In this document: one piece after another, positions 11,552-22,411 of the stretch
Position numbering within the stretch: the first letter of the stretch is position 1
Layout of the letters: each line of letters begins with the position of its first letter
Origin: Gnetum montanum
Taxonomy: Eukaryota; Streptophyta; Gnetopsida; Gnetales; Gnetaceae
Assembly: GCA_015680685.1 (NCBI GenBank)
Contig: MNCI01014407.1
Location: forward strand, 377,361-441,360
DNA length: 64,000 nucleotides
Direction of reading: 5' to 3'
Translations under genes and position numbers: made by a program
Notes under the pieces: generated by a model
What the model saw: the letters and a program-made list of their open reading frames with translations, nothing else
Database searches by the model: none
What the model was told of the DNA's origin: nothing

Positions 11552-12203
11552 AAAACTGTAGCATCTAAAAATGTTGATGGCTAGAACACAAAGAGGTTAT
11601 TAGGTGCACAACTTAACCTTGAGTCTACAGGAGGGTCATGCTAGAGAACATGGAAACAAGGTGCCTTGAGTGATTTGGTCAATCAATCAAGGACTTACAT
11701 GGTGTCAAATAACCATTTGTAGATAATGATTTTTAGGCGTCGCATATAAGAGTTCAGCATAAGTAGGCGTGCAACATGTATAATAGTGAGAGAATATGAG
11801 TGTAGGTGCATATGAAAATACAAAGAAATACATACACTAATAGCTTAAAATGCTACAAAAAAAGAATGAAATGAGAGTGTGAGTTAAGAAATGCACCACC
11901 CCAAAATTGGAGGACGTGGCTTTTGATTGAATGGTGTGTACAATTGGTGTGCATTGTAGATAGAAACAGCTGGGCAACAAGGTAATATGGTCATGCTCTC
12001 TAGAGTGCTGCAAATGTCATGTTGATGCTTGCTGGTCTAAACATTGCTATGCTACACCTAGGCAAGTGTCACATTCAATTATGGGAGTGAAACAAGGATT
12101 TGGAAAACTAATGTTGAGATTTGCCACTGATCAGTCTTCTACTCACCAATCTTCTCCTGAAGTCCTCTACAAAAGCCAACACGTAGAATGTCATTTACTG
12201 GGA

Positions 12204-12214
12204 TATTTATAGAG
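12204..12214 (-). promoter_or_regulatory. Element A: LTR TATA box
   Basis: GGATATTTATA on the plus strand gives TATAAATATCC on the minus strand, about 650 bases before the LTR end, in the expected place between U3 and R. Confidence 0.55.
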
Positions 12215-12699
12215 CTAAGGTTGGGGCAAAGAGATGTAATTGGATGCCACGTGTCCTGGGTCTCACGTAGCATGAACGTGGATGTGCCACGCTGGTGTGC
12301 TATGCTCAAAGTGTAGTGCTACGTTGATGTGCTACTTTGAATGGAATAAGAACAAGAATAGGAACATCTATCCAACTATGACTACATTCCCCAGACTACA
12401 TGTGTCAAAATATGAAACTGTCACATCTTTACAAGAGTGTCTAGAACAAATGCAAATTGGAGCCTACACTCTGGGACTATGTCTTTCCGTCTCTTTCGAG
12501 TAGGATCAAGTGTAGGGACAACTTTTGGGGATCAACAAGTGGTGTAAAAACAAAGAAAACTATTGATCTTGGTTGTCAAGGAGATGTCGGAGCATAAATG
12601 ACTATTGACAATAAGTTCTGGAACTTCTAGAGATGTCCCAAGGCTTCTTCTCAAGTGTTACACTATCTATGCTATCCAGCATAGCCGAGTAGTTTAGAC

Positions 12700-13345
12700 A
12701 CTGGCCTGCTATGCTATGCTATGCTACACAACTTAGCATAGCGTAGCACACCTTTGTGAAAAAAAATTTGTTAAAAACTAAGAGCGTCACTCTGAGACCC
12801 AGAAAGGCAAGCAACATCAACAATTGGGAATCATACTTTTCATGTCGAAAGAGCCTAAAACCTCCCAGTTTCATTCTTCAGACACTTTTGACCTTGATAT
12901 GTCTTCTACGTGATGCTACGCTATGTAGCATAGCATAGTGTAGCATCTAATTTTGGATGAATTTTAACTTAACCTACAATGCTCTACCATGGGACCTTGG
13001 TCATGTTCTAAGGGCCAAGTCGGACAAGCAGCCTTGGAGGTTGAAGAATGATCAAATTCATTTTTCATGTTAGAACAACTTGAGGGGAAGATTTTGGTAC
13101 GTTGGCACATTGCTACGTTGTGTAGCATAGCATAGCGTAGCACCCAAATTAGGAAGACTTTTATGAAACTTACCTTTTTTCCATGTCCTATTGATCATAC
13201 TTTGAGGATGTAGCAAGACAAGCATCCTTGGAAGCTAAAGAATTTCCAACTATGCCTTCTACGTCTCGCCCAACACTTGGGAAAATTTCAACATCTCATG
13301 GCCTGCTACACTATGCAACATAGCATAGCGTAATATGTCAAAAAT
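12700..13345. repeat. U3 subrepeats, about 200-base period
   Basis: A palindrome-rich block (GCTACG...TAGCATAGCATAGCGTAGCA) occurs near 12,712, 12,913, 13,111 and 13,309, so the spacing is close to 200 bases. The DNA between blocks is diverged but shares pieces such as GGCCTTG/AAGC and TTGGAAG. Confidence 0.6.
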
Positions 13346-13699
13346 AGAAAACTTTCGAAGCTTTTTTGTCCATCCTAAACAATTTTGGTAGCTCCTAGCT
13401 TAGCACTTGTGTGAACCAGCAATTGGAATGGCCTGGAAGATAGAAAATTTTTCTAACTGTATGGTCCATCCCCAATTCTTCATTTGTGCAAACTAGCCTT
13501 GCAACTGGGTGCTACGTTGACTGTGCTGAGGAATGTAGTAGATAAGCCCAAAGAGAAATTTGTAGACATTTGGACTTCTAGGGTGCCATGTGATATATGT
13601 GGCCCAGTGTAACACCACACTTGGAGAGGTTTCACCTAGGTTTCAGGAATTGGACAAATCTAGCACTAAGTCACAAGAACCCAAAATTGATGGTGTTTT

Positions 13700-15270
13700 A
13701 ATGAACAATATGAAATCAATTAAGAAAAGTTGGAGATCCCTAAGATGTTCAAGCAAGAGCCCTTTGAATGAAAGGCTATATTGGTAGGAATGAAATATGC
13801 ATTTCTAAACAATGGCAATCTGATAATCATCAATGGCAATCTGATAATCATCAATGTCACACTTGCTCCTAAGCAAAAGAAAAAGTTGTTGGAAGTTGTC
13901 AACAAATGGCCAACAACCTTTGCTTGGTCATATTATGAGCTCACTAGAATTGATCCAAGAAAATGCCAACATAAAATATATATATACTTTTCCATCAAAC
14001 CAAAGAGGTAACCTTAGAGACTCTTAAATCCAAAGCTCAAGTAAATCATCAAGGAGGAAATTGAACAGCTCCTCAAGGCTAGGTTCATTTACCCCATTGT
14101 GGATAGCCAATTGGTTATCCCACTTGTTATTATTCCAAAGAAATAAGGAAAGTGAAGGGTCTTTATAGACTTCAAACTGTTGAACATGGCTACTTACAAA
14201 AATCACTTTCCATTTCCATTTGTGGACCAAGTGTTGGATATGATCATGGGGCATTGCTACTATAGTTTTCTAGATGATTATAATGGCTATAACCAAATCC
14301 AAATTGTGCTAGGGAACCAGGCCAAGATAACATTCACAAGTCTTTAGGGGACTTTTGTATACAAAAAGATGCACTTTGGCCTATGCAATGCTTGCACCAC
14401 ATTCCAACAATTGCTCCTCAACATCTTCCAACAACAAATTGGTAGCAAGGTATAAGTCTTCATGGATGACTTCTCTACCTATAGGGCTATCTTTGAGCAA
14501 GCCTTGGACTACCTTGAGCAAGTGCTTCAATGATGTGTAGAAACCAACTTGAGGCTTAATTCGCAAAAAAACCATTTGATGATCTAAGAGGCCATTGTCT
14601 TAGGATCGAAAATTTCAACAAAAAGAATCAAGGTAGACCTAGAGAAAATAAGGGTGATTCAAGAAATAACCAGAAAACCAAATAATTCCAAAGATGTGAG
14701 GTCATTCCTTGGACATTGTGGTTAGTACAAGTGCCTCATCAAGAACTTCTCAAAGATTGCCAAGCTGTTGGTGGAGCTTACAAAGAAAGATGCATCATTT
14801 TTTTGGACCAAGGAATGCAAGCATGCATTCTAACAACTCAAGCAAAAGCTTTTCAAGACTCTAATCCTACAAGCACTTGATTGATCCAAACTATTTCACA
14901 TTATAATAGATGCATCAAACTATGCCTTGGAAGCTATGCTTACATAAATGGACGAATAGAAACATCCCTTCTACATCCACTGTCCAAGCAGAAGCATTGT
15001 GGGTGCACAACTTAAATACACCACCATTGGGAAATAACTTATCATAGTGGTGTATGCATTAGAGAAATTCAGGTACTATGTGCTTCGATGCAAATTTTTT
15101 ATGCACATTGACCATAGTGCTATCTAGTTCCTGATGAATAAGCCAACAGTGAGCCCTCATATTATATGATGGTTGGTGATCCTTCAAGATTTCAATCTCA
15201 CAATGGTGGGCTAAATGAGAATAGAGAATATTGTAGCTTACCACTTGTCTTGGTTATAGTGGGATAGCAA
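13700..15270 (+). pseudogene. Element B: gypsy RT and RNase H, 5' truncated
   Basis: This is the plus-strand pol gene of an Athila-like element. Homology to elements C and E begins near 13,720 (KYAFLNNGNLIIIN, then LLEVVNKWPTTFAW), so LTR, gag and protease are missing and the sequence joins the LTR of element A. RT shows LDDYNGYNQIQI near 14,270 and an intact catalytic VFMDDF at 14,456-14,473. RNase H follows at about 14,885-15,250 (HIIIDASNYALEAML, later VYALEKFRYYVL). Many stops (for example 14,148 and 14,946) and small indels make it non-functional. Confidence 0.85.
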
Positions 15271-15429
15271 GGAAGAGGAGAGCCCACTGTCAGATCAATT
15301 TCTTGATGAAATCCTCTTTACTAATGCTATTCATGAACAAGATCCCAAATGAATGAACTAGTACAAAAACATCCTCTTCTATCTACTCACATAGGAGATG
15401 CCATAGGAGTGGGACCATAAGAAGAAACA

Positions 15430-16600
15430 ACAATTATGGAAATCAACAACAACCTTTACAAGGTTTGCATCGATGGCCTGATATAATGATGTGTTCCCAA
15501 TGATGGCCAACTTCAAATCCTCCATGATGCACATGAAGGTACTTGTGGGGGTCATTATGCTAGAAGGAGAATAACCATTAAGATCCTCATGGTAGGATAT
15601 TAATACCCTATAATATTCAAGGATGTCCATCAATTATTTTTTTCCTACAACAGATGTCAACGTGATGGAGGGATGACTACATGTATGGAAGGGCCTCAAT
15701 AGTGGATCCAACAACTAAAGCCTTTTGATCTTTGGTTGATTGATTTCATGGGATGCATCACCCTTATGTTAAATGGAAAGACCTAAATTATCATGACTAT
15801 TGACTACTTCATGAAATGAGCTAAAGTTGCAATTTTCACTGACTGTTCATCATCTCCGGTACCCTAGTTTGCACAACAAAACATTGTAAATAGGTTTGGT
15901 GTACCATAGACACTTAGTTCTAATAACAAGACATATTTCATTGGTGCTAATTTTCATAAGCTCATGCAATTCTTGGGGGTTGAACATAAACTAACAACTT
16001 CATACCACTCCAAGCCAATAGCTAAGCTAAGGATACCAATAGGGAAATAACCAAAATACTAACTTGCACTATTATTAAATATCAAATGGACTACAGCAAC
16101 AAACTTAACAATGCCCTGTGGGCTTATTGTTTAACATGGAAACTTCCTATTGGATACTTTCCCTATGAGTTAGTGTATGGAAAACTGTCAACACTTTCCA
16201 TCAAGGCTAAGCTTTGTACACTTTCAACTACATGTGATCTTGACTTAGACCTAAGTCTAGCCCAAAAAGAAAGATTAATCAATCTCAATGTGCTAGATGA
16301 GAATCAATTAGTGGACCTATCAACCAATGAAGTGCACAAGACACATAGTAAACAACACCATAACCTTAGGATTAGGAAAGTAAAGTTTCAACAAGGCAAT
16401 AAGGTGGTCTACTAGAACCGCATGCATGTACCTCAATGAGCAAAATTTCAAATGCTATGAGAGGATCCTTACATTATTTATAAAAATTTTCCATCTAAGG
16501 CCATGGTGATCTACCACCTTGATAGCATAAAGAAAAGATTCTTAGTCAACACCCAACAAATCAAGCCTTTCCATGAACCACAAGAAACAAGTGGAAATAA
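15430..16600 (+). pseudogene. Element B: integrase
   Basis: The integrase would insert element cDNA into the chromosome. The zinc-binding N-terminus is near 15,480-15,660 (LQILHDAHEGTCGGHYARR), followed by a catalytic core around 15,730-16,050. The C-terminal part at 16,086-16,415 reads DYSNKLNNALWAYCLTWKLP, then PYELVYGK, the standard end of plant gypsy integrases, followed by a chromatin-side tail to about 16,600. Frameshifts and stops are frequent. Confidence 0.8.
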
Positions 16601-16657
16601 TGCCTCAACTAATGGCCAAGAAAGCTTCATCTTTTGGACCTTCCCCTTCCAACTTAT

Positions 16658-16672
16658 TCATGGGGGAGATGG
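16658..16672 (+). promoter_or_regulatory. Element B: internal purine tract after pol
   Basis: TCATGGGGGAGATGG sits just past the integrase end. A near-identical tract occupies the same place in C (39,855) and D (51,550), and a degraded one in E (about 52,790). It is well upstream of the true tract beside the 3' LTR, so it may be a second polypurine tract or an RNA signal. Confidence 0.5.
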
Positions 16673-16689
16673 CCATACAACGTTGATAT

Positions 16690-18640
16690 TTTACAAAGGG
16701 GCTTCTCGATTTTTACCTTTTCTATTTTACAAATTTTTAAATATTTTTTTGTTTTATTAAGTATTTTACAATTTCTTCTATATTTTCTTTATTTAAACTT
16801 TTCTTACGTTCTTACTTTTTCTTTATTATCATCAGGTCTTTGGTGCCAACTACAACTACTTATTAATGATGGTTTGTAACTTATATTGTTTACTTGATTG
16901 CAAATGACTATATTTCATCTTAGAATTTTGACATTTCCTAATGGAACATTGATTCTTTTCATGATAATAGGTAGTGAGTCCACATTATCCACCACTCCAC
17001 ACAACTGTATGGTATTTCCTTGCATGAAAATATGAGGTTCCTTCTTAATGAAAACTAATAACGAACTTGTGACCTTGGTACTTTTCAAACTTGAGATGAA
17101 TTAAATGGTTGAAAAAGGATGTAACTTCAAAGGAATTTGTCACTTTTGTACCTATCTACCATCTTTGGTTCAATGAGTATTTCCATGGATTTCTCACCAT
17201 TCCTATGTCAACTAATAAATAGGAAGTAATGTCTTTGCATGGTGTGGTTTCCATTGAAAGAAAAAAACAAAAAAATAATGAGAATTCAAAGCACATCCCT
17301 TAGACATAATAATAGGCTACAAGCACTGGTTATAGAGTTGGAAAGACATGTCACTTATGCTTGAAGACACCCCTCTAACTAAGGCCCTTTTTTACTTTCT
17401 ACTTTTCTTTTCTTCTTTCTTTGGAATGGTGAGTGATCTGCGGGGATGTTCTTGTGCCTTGGAGGATGTAATTATCTAATGTGCCAATGTGAAGTCACTA
17501 AAAGTATATGGTATTTATTGAAACTAAGGAAGGAAGCTCTTAAGTCATATTAATTACATCCTTTACAAGGAACTTCATGTGACCAAAATGTAGGACTCCA
17601 TTCCATACTCTCTTTCATCCACCTATTCTTGCCATCTACCACTTAACTGCCTCTCTTTATGATGGTATCAATGGGTCTATTTTGTGGTAGTATTAATTCT
17701 TTAATCATTTCTTTGGTGATTTGGTTCTTAACAATCCACAACCATTAATCATCCTTGGGGCTCATGGACTCATTGGTTTGAGGACATGTAAGGACATTAA
17801 GGACACGAGCCTGCTATGGGGAGGATCCACTTACATACTCCATAGTTAGGGTAATTAAGTTCCTTATTCCTTAGCCATTTTTCTTTCAAAACTTATGTTT
17901 TCCACTATGATGCATTCAATTTTTGCATTCCCTGGAATATAATACTCCTTCTAAATCTCTCTTTGAAATATATTCCTAGCCCTCTTCAATCATTCATCAT
18001 TATTCTAGGCTTTTTTAGCTTCCTCTAGATACCAATTTTATAGAAAATCTCATTTTCCATCCTTAGTTTTTTATGTTGAAAAATTTTATTTTTTGGCTTC
18101 ATCAATGCATCCTTGTCCACTTAGCCGAATGCATCAACATAGCTAGATGCAACAACACATCCCCATCAACATAGCACAAAAATTCTATATATACATGTTG
18201 ACACTTAGAAAGTTTTCATATTTTCCTCTAAACTCCAATGAAGTTTTTGCACTTTTTCAATGCCCAAATCCTTCTTGAGCCCATAACTTCCTAACTTCTT
18301 GTCCAAATCAACTCATTCTTTGATCCAACAGCTACCATAGGTGAGCTTTATGTCATGGGGGCCACAAACCTATGGTTTTTGACAAAACATTTTTTTAAAT
18401 TTTTCTAACTCCCACATGGTTTAACTAATAAAAAAATATTAAATATCACAAATTTATCTAAGTTAAACCTCACCAACAAACTTGGGTAGCCATTACAATA
18501 AGATAATAATAAAATAATATTAAAATAATCAATCTACCATGATCACAACTTAGCCTAAGTTTAACTAGTTAAAGGGGACAAGGTATCAAAGAGTTATAAG
18601 TTACACATAAAATGCTAATCCTTAGTCATGTTTGTGATCA
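16690..18640 (+). other. Element B: non-coding spacer between pol and env-like ORF
   Basis: AT-rich and without protein-like frames. It is collinear with 39,870-41,380 of element C: both contain GAGAATTCAAAGCACA, then ACAAGCACTGGTTAT about 40-50 bases on, and later TGGGGAGGA(T/C)CCA. It ends at an AG (GTTTGTGATCACAG) immediately before the env-like frame, which would suit a splice acceptor. Confidence 0.6.
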
Positions 18641-19950
18641 CAGATGATGCCAAAGAAACTACTAGAAGGAGAACCATCTAGACCATGGGAGAAGTAGCCA
18701 CGAGGGGAATGGTGCTGGTAGCTACATTAGCCCCAAGAAGGAGAAGCAAAAACACACACCATGGGACCTCTTTGAAAGGAGCCTAAAGTGGAATCTGTCT
18801 ATCAAATTCCCACAGTGGAAACATGCTAGTCTAGACAAGACAAGGAGCAAGGGCCTAGATCAAATTTGGAAGTCATCTTGACCAAGGCCTACCTAAGACA
18901 AATTTGTGCTAAGAAGGTTCAAAGTGCAGTTCTCCAAGAACTTAACTTTGGTTCCTTCTTGGACCTGATGCTAGAAAAGGTGAAAATACAACTACAAGGG
19001 TCTCTCATGTGGCCTATGCTCACTTCCAATGAGGAGTGGAACATGGAAGAGTCTTACCTCTTCTAGAATAATTAATAGACAGATTCCACAATAAAGATCA
19101 AGGACATCATCATGTCCTATTCAATTACGACCATTGTAGAGGCCCTCAAGTTATTAGACAATGGGGTAACTTTGGCAAAGATCTCCACACAAGTAGATCC
19201 TAAAGTCAAAGAGGAATGGATCCAATGATGCTATGGAGTATACCATAAGGAGTATGGTGCACTCACCAAGGTAGAAAGGGCCTATTTCAAGATGGTAACC
19301 TACCACCTAAACCCAACAGTGAGGCCAAGTAAGATCATACTCTTCTTTGCCCATGCTTGTGTCACTCTAAGAGAAAATTTTTCAATCAACCTCTTGCAAC
19401 TCCTCTTGCTAGAGATAGAGAAGAGATTCAAAGAGAATGTGTGAGAGGAAGACACTTTCCTTTCTTTACATCATCAAAAATCTTTGCAAATGAGGGATAG
19501 CTCGTTACACAAATGACATGCTTCGTCATGCTCCTACTACATCCTAATAGGACATGATGAAAGATAAAGCACCCACCAAATTTCTTGAAGAGGAGCGACC
19601 ACCACCACCACCACTTACTCAAGAAATAATACTAGAGGCTTGTGCTACAATTGAGTGAATGCAAAATCTCTATGAACAAATCTTGCAGCAACAACAAGAA
19701 GGATTAAGTGGTGGAAAACCTTTAGTCTACTATCCAACATTGAGTTACCTCAACGAAGTCACTCATACCATCAACTAGCTAGAGGAGACTATGCCACTAT
19801 TTTCTACACAAGGAATGTAAGCATCCATAAGATTGAATTTGACAACTTGAGAAGTGATAGTTTCCATATTTAGATAATAATGATTCCTAGAGATCTCTAG
19901 GAATGCCACCACTTTCTTAAGGGGTCTAAAAAAGGGCAAGGAAGCAACTG
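18641..19950 (+). pseudogene. Element B: env-like ORF, first part
   Basis: Plus-strand frame after pol, starting ATGATGCCAAAGAAAC at about 18,643. The clearest parts are SNLEVILTKAYLRQICAKKV with LNFGSFLDLML (18,860-19,066), and TYHLNPTVRPSKIILFFAHA (about 19,290-19,360) followed by LRENFSINLLQLLLLEIEKRF. Athila-group elements carry a poorly conserved ORF in this place that has been called env-like; no signal peptide or clear membrane anchor is visible here, so the function is unknown. Several stops interrupt it. A solo LTR cuts the frame at 19,951. Confidence 0.5.
19946..19950. repeat. Target-site duplication AACTG, left copy
   Basis: AACTG directly precedes the solo LTR and is repeated exactly after it at 21,079-21,083. 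Five bases is the normal gypsy duplication. Confidence 0.9.
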
Positions 19951-20408
19951 TGATGAGTGTCAAGATACCCCTACACTAAACCATACAAATATGAGTGTAG
20001 CATGCATGATCCGGTTGAACTCCGCAGACTAAATGCCTACACACCCCATGGAACACTTAGGGTTAATTATTCATTGTCTTTCCAGACTTACTTGTAGTTG
20101 TCACAATGTATGGTTAAGCAAGTCTGGGGTATATGATTTTTATGGCCTTTTATGTTTTTGTCTCCTATGCTAACAAAGTGAAGGGTTGAGAAGCTAACTA
20201 ACTCTAACTAATGAACTAAGTCTAAATTACCTAGCGTCGGCATCCGTTCCCACTTACCGTACACACCCTGAACCGATGCAACTGTGGCTACCAAATGCTA
20301 ATCGTTGCTAGGATCACCACACGTAATGCACGTGCTCGAAGTGGTCGTACTGAGGCACTTAACTAGGAGGAAAGGGTTGAGAGAATCTAAGCTAGCCTAA
20401 GTGTGATG

Positions 20409-20716
20409 AGCGGCCGATTCCTTGACTAATCGTACACATCCTTAGATGCTTGAAATCAAGTCGTACTCTAAGTAGCCGATTCCTTGATCAATCATACACA
20501 TCCTTAAGTGCTCGTAATCAAGTCATACTCGGAGCAACCGATTCCTTAATCCACCGTACACATCCTTAAATGCTCAAAATCAAGTCGTAATCTGAGTAGC
20601 CAATTCCTTGATCAACCGTACACATCCTTAAATGCTCATAATCAAGTCGTACTTGGAGCAACCGATTCCTTGATCCACCATACACATCCTTAAATGCTCG
20701 TAATCAAGTCATACTC
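20409..20716. repeat. 62-base tandem repeat, five units, within solo LTR
   Basis: Units read (A)GCCGATTCCTTGATCAA, then TACACATCCTTAAATGCTC, then AATCAAGTCGTACTC. Alternate units begin AGCC and AACC and end GAGT or GAGC, so the array looks like a 124-base dimer repeated. The LTRs of C and D lack this expansion. Confidence 0.85.
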
Positions 20717-20970
20717 ATTTCGCATTAAAGAAAGCAATAAATAACATGTAATAAAATCCTATTCCATGCACTGCAAGGTTTATTCAAGAAGCTCGTCTTT
20801 ATTGCCGTACACAACTTGTGTTCAGGTACAATGTTGCTCGAATAAAGATCCATTCACTTTTAGGACTCCTATTGCAGGCACATGGAAAATATTCTATCTC
20901 TGGAGTGATCAATCTGCCAGAGTTTTCCTACTTCTATCCTAGGATGAGGAATAAGGGGAGTGCCACCTCT

Positions 20971-20980
20971 TATTTATAGA
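20971..20980 (-). promoter_or_regulatory. Solo LTR TATA box
   Basis: TATTTATAGA on the plus strand gives TCTATAAATA on the minus strand. The GATATC palindromes lie just upstream in transcription sense. Confidence 0.55.
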
Positions 20981-21078
20981 TTTTGGGATGAATTGCGATC
21001 TCGCATACGTGATATCGCAGGGGACAACACGATATCGTGTACACGATATCATGGCTCATGCGATATCGCGTCTCATCA

Positions 21079-21083
21079 AACTG
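21079..21083. repeat. Target-site duplication AACTG, right copy
   Basis: Exact match of the copy at 19,946-19,950, bracketing the solo LTR. Confidence 0.9.
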
Positions 21084-21560
21084 TTTTAGTGATGCAACAC
21101 CATGGTTAGAAAACAATGGCAAAGGTGTTGGCCAATCATATAGTAAAAGCCTTGAATGCTCCTACAGCCAATGTGCTAAACATTGCTACACTTAAAGACG
21201 TGCAAGCATCTATAGGAGCATGTAACAGGACACTAAGTGTAGCCCAACACAAGGAGGTGTTGAATTGATTGGTGGGAACCAGGCAACTACTTATAGAGAT
21301 TTTTGATCTCTCAAAAAACATCACTACTACCTAGTTAGAGCTACTAGAAACCAAGGGCAAGCTTCTCATTATAAATGTCCAATTTGAGATAGCCACAATT
21401 GAAAATCAATTGTTGGCTACCAAATTTGCAAAATTAAGAGCCTACTTAGCAGTTACATGAGATGAAGCTCTCTTATAGCTTCAATGTGAAGGATGTGATA
21501 GTCTTCGAAGCATCCTTATGAAAGGCCATGACCTTCAACACCGATAGGAAATAGTTGCGG
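21084..21560 (+). pseudogene. Element B: env-like ORF, second part
   Basis: Protein-like sequence resumes after the solo LTR: KVLANHIVKALNAPTANVLN, then IATLKDVQASIGACNRTLSV and a likely coiled-coil stretch to about 21,480 (IATIENQLLATKFAKLRAYL). Removing the LTR and one AACTG rejoins this to the part ending at 19,950. Stops remain, so it was already decaying or has decayed since. Confidence 0.45.
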
Positions 21561-21573
21561 GTCGTGGGGGTTA
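21561..21573 (+). promoter_or_regulatory. Element B: polypurine tract
   Basis: GTCGTGGGGGTTA lies directly before the 3' LTR start, as in element C (GTCGTGGGGGTA, 41,766-41,777). It would prime plus-strand DNA synthesis. Confidence 0.75.
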
Positions 21574-22411
21574 TGATAAATCACAAGTTAGGGATGCATC
21601 GATAAGCATGTGTTGATACATCCCAGCCAATGCATGGGTTGATGCATCAACATAGTATTTGTCTTTGCCTATATAAATGTGTGTACCCATAGCATTTGAT
21701 GGCACCGTTGAGTTAGCAGCATAATGAAGTTCTTGCAGTTTGTTCCCATAAGAGTTAGAATATTTTATAAGTGCCCACAATAGGACTTTAAGGATTGTAT
21801 AGATTCTTAGTCGAGCATCAATGTACCTATACACCTTGATGTGACACCAATAAAGATGAGATTCGTGAAACTCCTTATAGCACTCAAAATAGATTAATGT
21901 TTACTTTAATGCACTTTATTAGCCATGCACTTTACATTCATGTTCTTAATTAATTAATACATATAAGTATGACTACCTTGAGCATACCATTAACATTTGG
22001 TAATCCTAGTTGTGTTATTGCTTGATATACCTAGTAGCTTAACACTTGGTAACCTAGTGGCATCATAATGAGCTTAGGATGTGTATGGGAGGTGGACCTT
22101 AATACTTATGTTAGGAAGTAGACTAAGACATTATATAGTTACTTAGATTAATACATAATTAATTACTTAATTTCACACTTAGGATAATCAAATAAAATAT
22201 AAAATTAATAAAAATCATGTACCATGGCTTACACTTAAGCATACGCTTGCATCTACACAACAAGTGAAGCTAAGAAGGCAACAATCATGTCCTTAGGTTA
22301 CTATCTCTTCTATTGGAATTTAGAGAGCTAAATCCCATGGAATTTAACCAGATTGCTAGTGAACACTTGTGATTCATATGGTTGGACATAGGGACTACTC
22401 GCTGCTCATCA
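21574..22411 (+). repeat. Element B: 3' LTR
   Basis: It begins TGATAAATC after the purine tract and ends GCTGCTCATCA at 22,411 (838 bases). A TATA box (CTATATAAATG) is at 21,669-21,679. The R-U5 part shares GACTACCTTGAGCATA(C), TTAACACTTGGTAA and the final GGTTG(G)ACATAGGG block with the other family LTRs. The 5' partner is lost. The next bases (ATGAGTCTC) belong to the gag of element F, so B inserted into F. Confidence 0.85.

Larger units (their letters stand above)
11557..13650 (-). repeat. Element A: 5' LTR
   Basis: The 3' end of this LTR on the minus strand is fixed by the adjacent PBS: it ends ...GATGCTACA at 11,557. A TATA box (TATAAATATCC on the minus strand) sits at about 12,204-12,214. 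Upstream U3 contains about four 200-base subrepeats. The outer boundary is not clear: homology to element B starts by about 13,720, so the LTR must end before that. At about 2 kb it would fit the long LTRs of Ogre-like elements. Confidence 0.6.
19951..21078 (-). mobile_element. Solo LTR of an Athila-like element
   Basis: The minus strand runs TGATGAG (21,078) to CTCATCA (19,951), perfect 7-base inverted ends, with AACTG on both sides. No primer site or internal region adjoins it, so the element was reduced to one LTR by recombination between its two LTRs. Its U5 part is collinear with the LTRs of C and D (TAACCATAC... ...CATAAAAACATAAAAG). A TATA box lies at about 20,971-20,980 on the minus strand. 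U3 is short (about 100 bases before TATA) and rich in GATATC palindromes. The R-U5 part contains five 62-base tandem units. Confidence 0.92.

Noticed and set aside
20409-20716. CRISPR-like repeat array
   Set aside because: The units are contiguous 62-base repeats with no unique spacers, inside a plant LTR.
19951-21078. 3' LTR of a minus-strand element
   Set aside because: Identical AACTG duplications directly bracket it and no internal region adjoins either end, so a solo LTR fits better.
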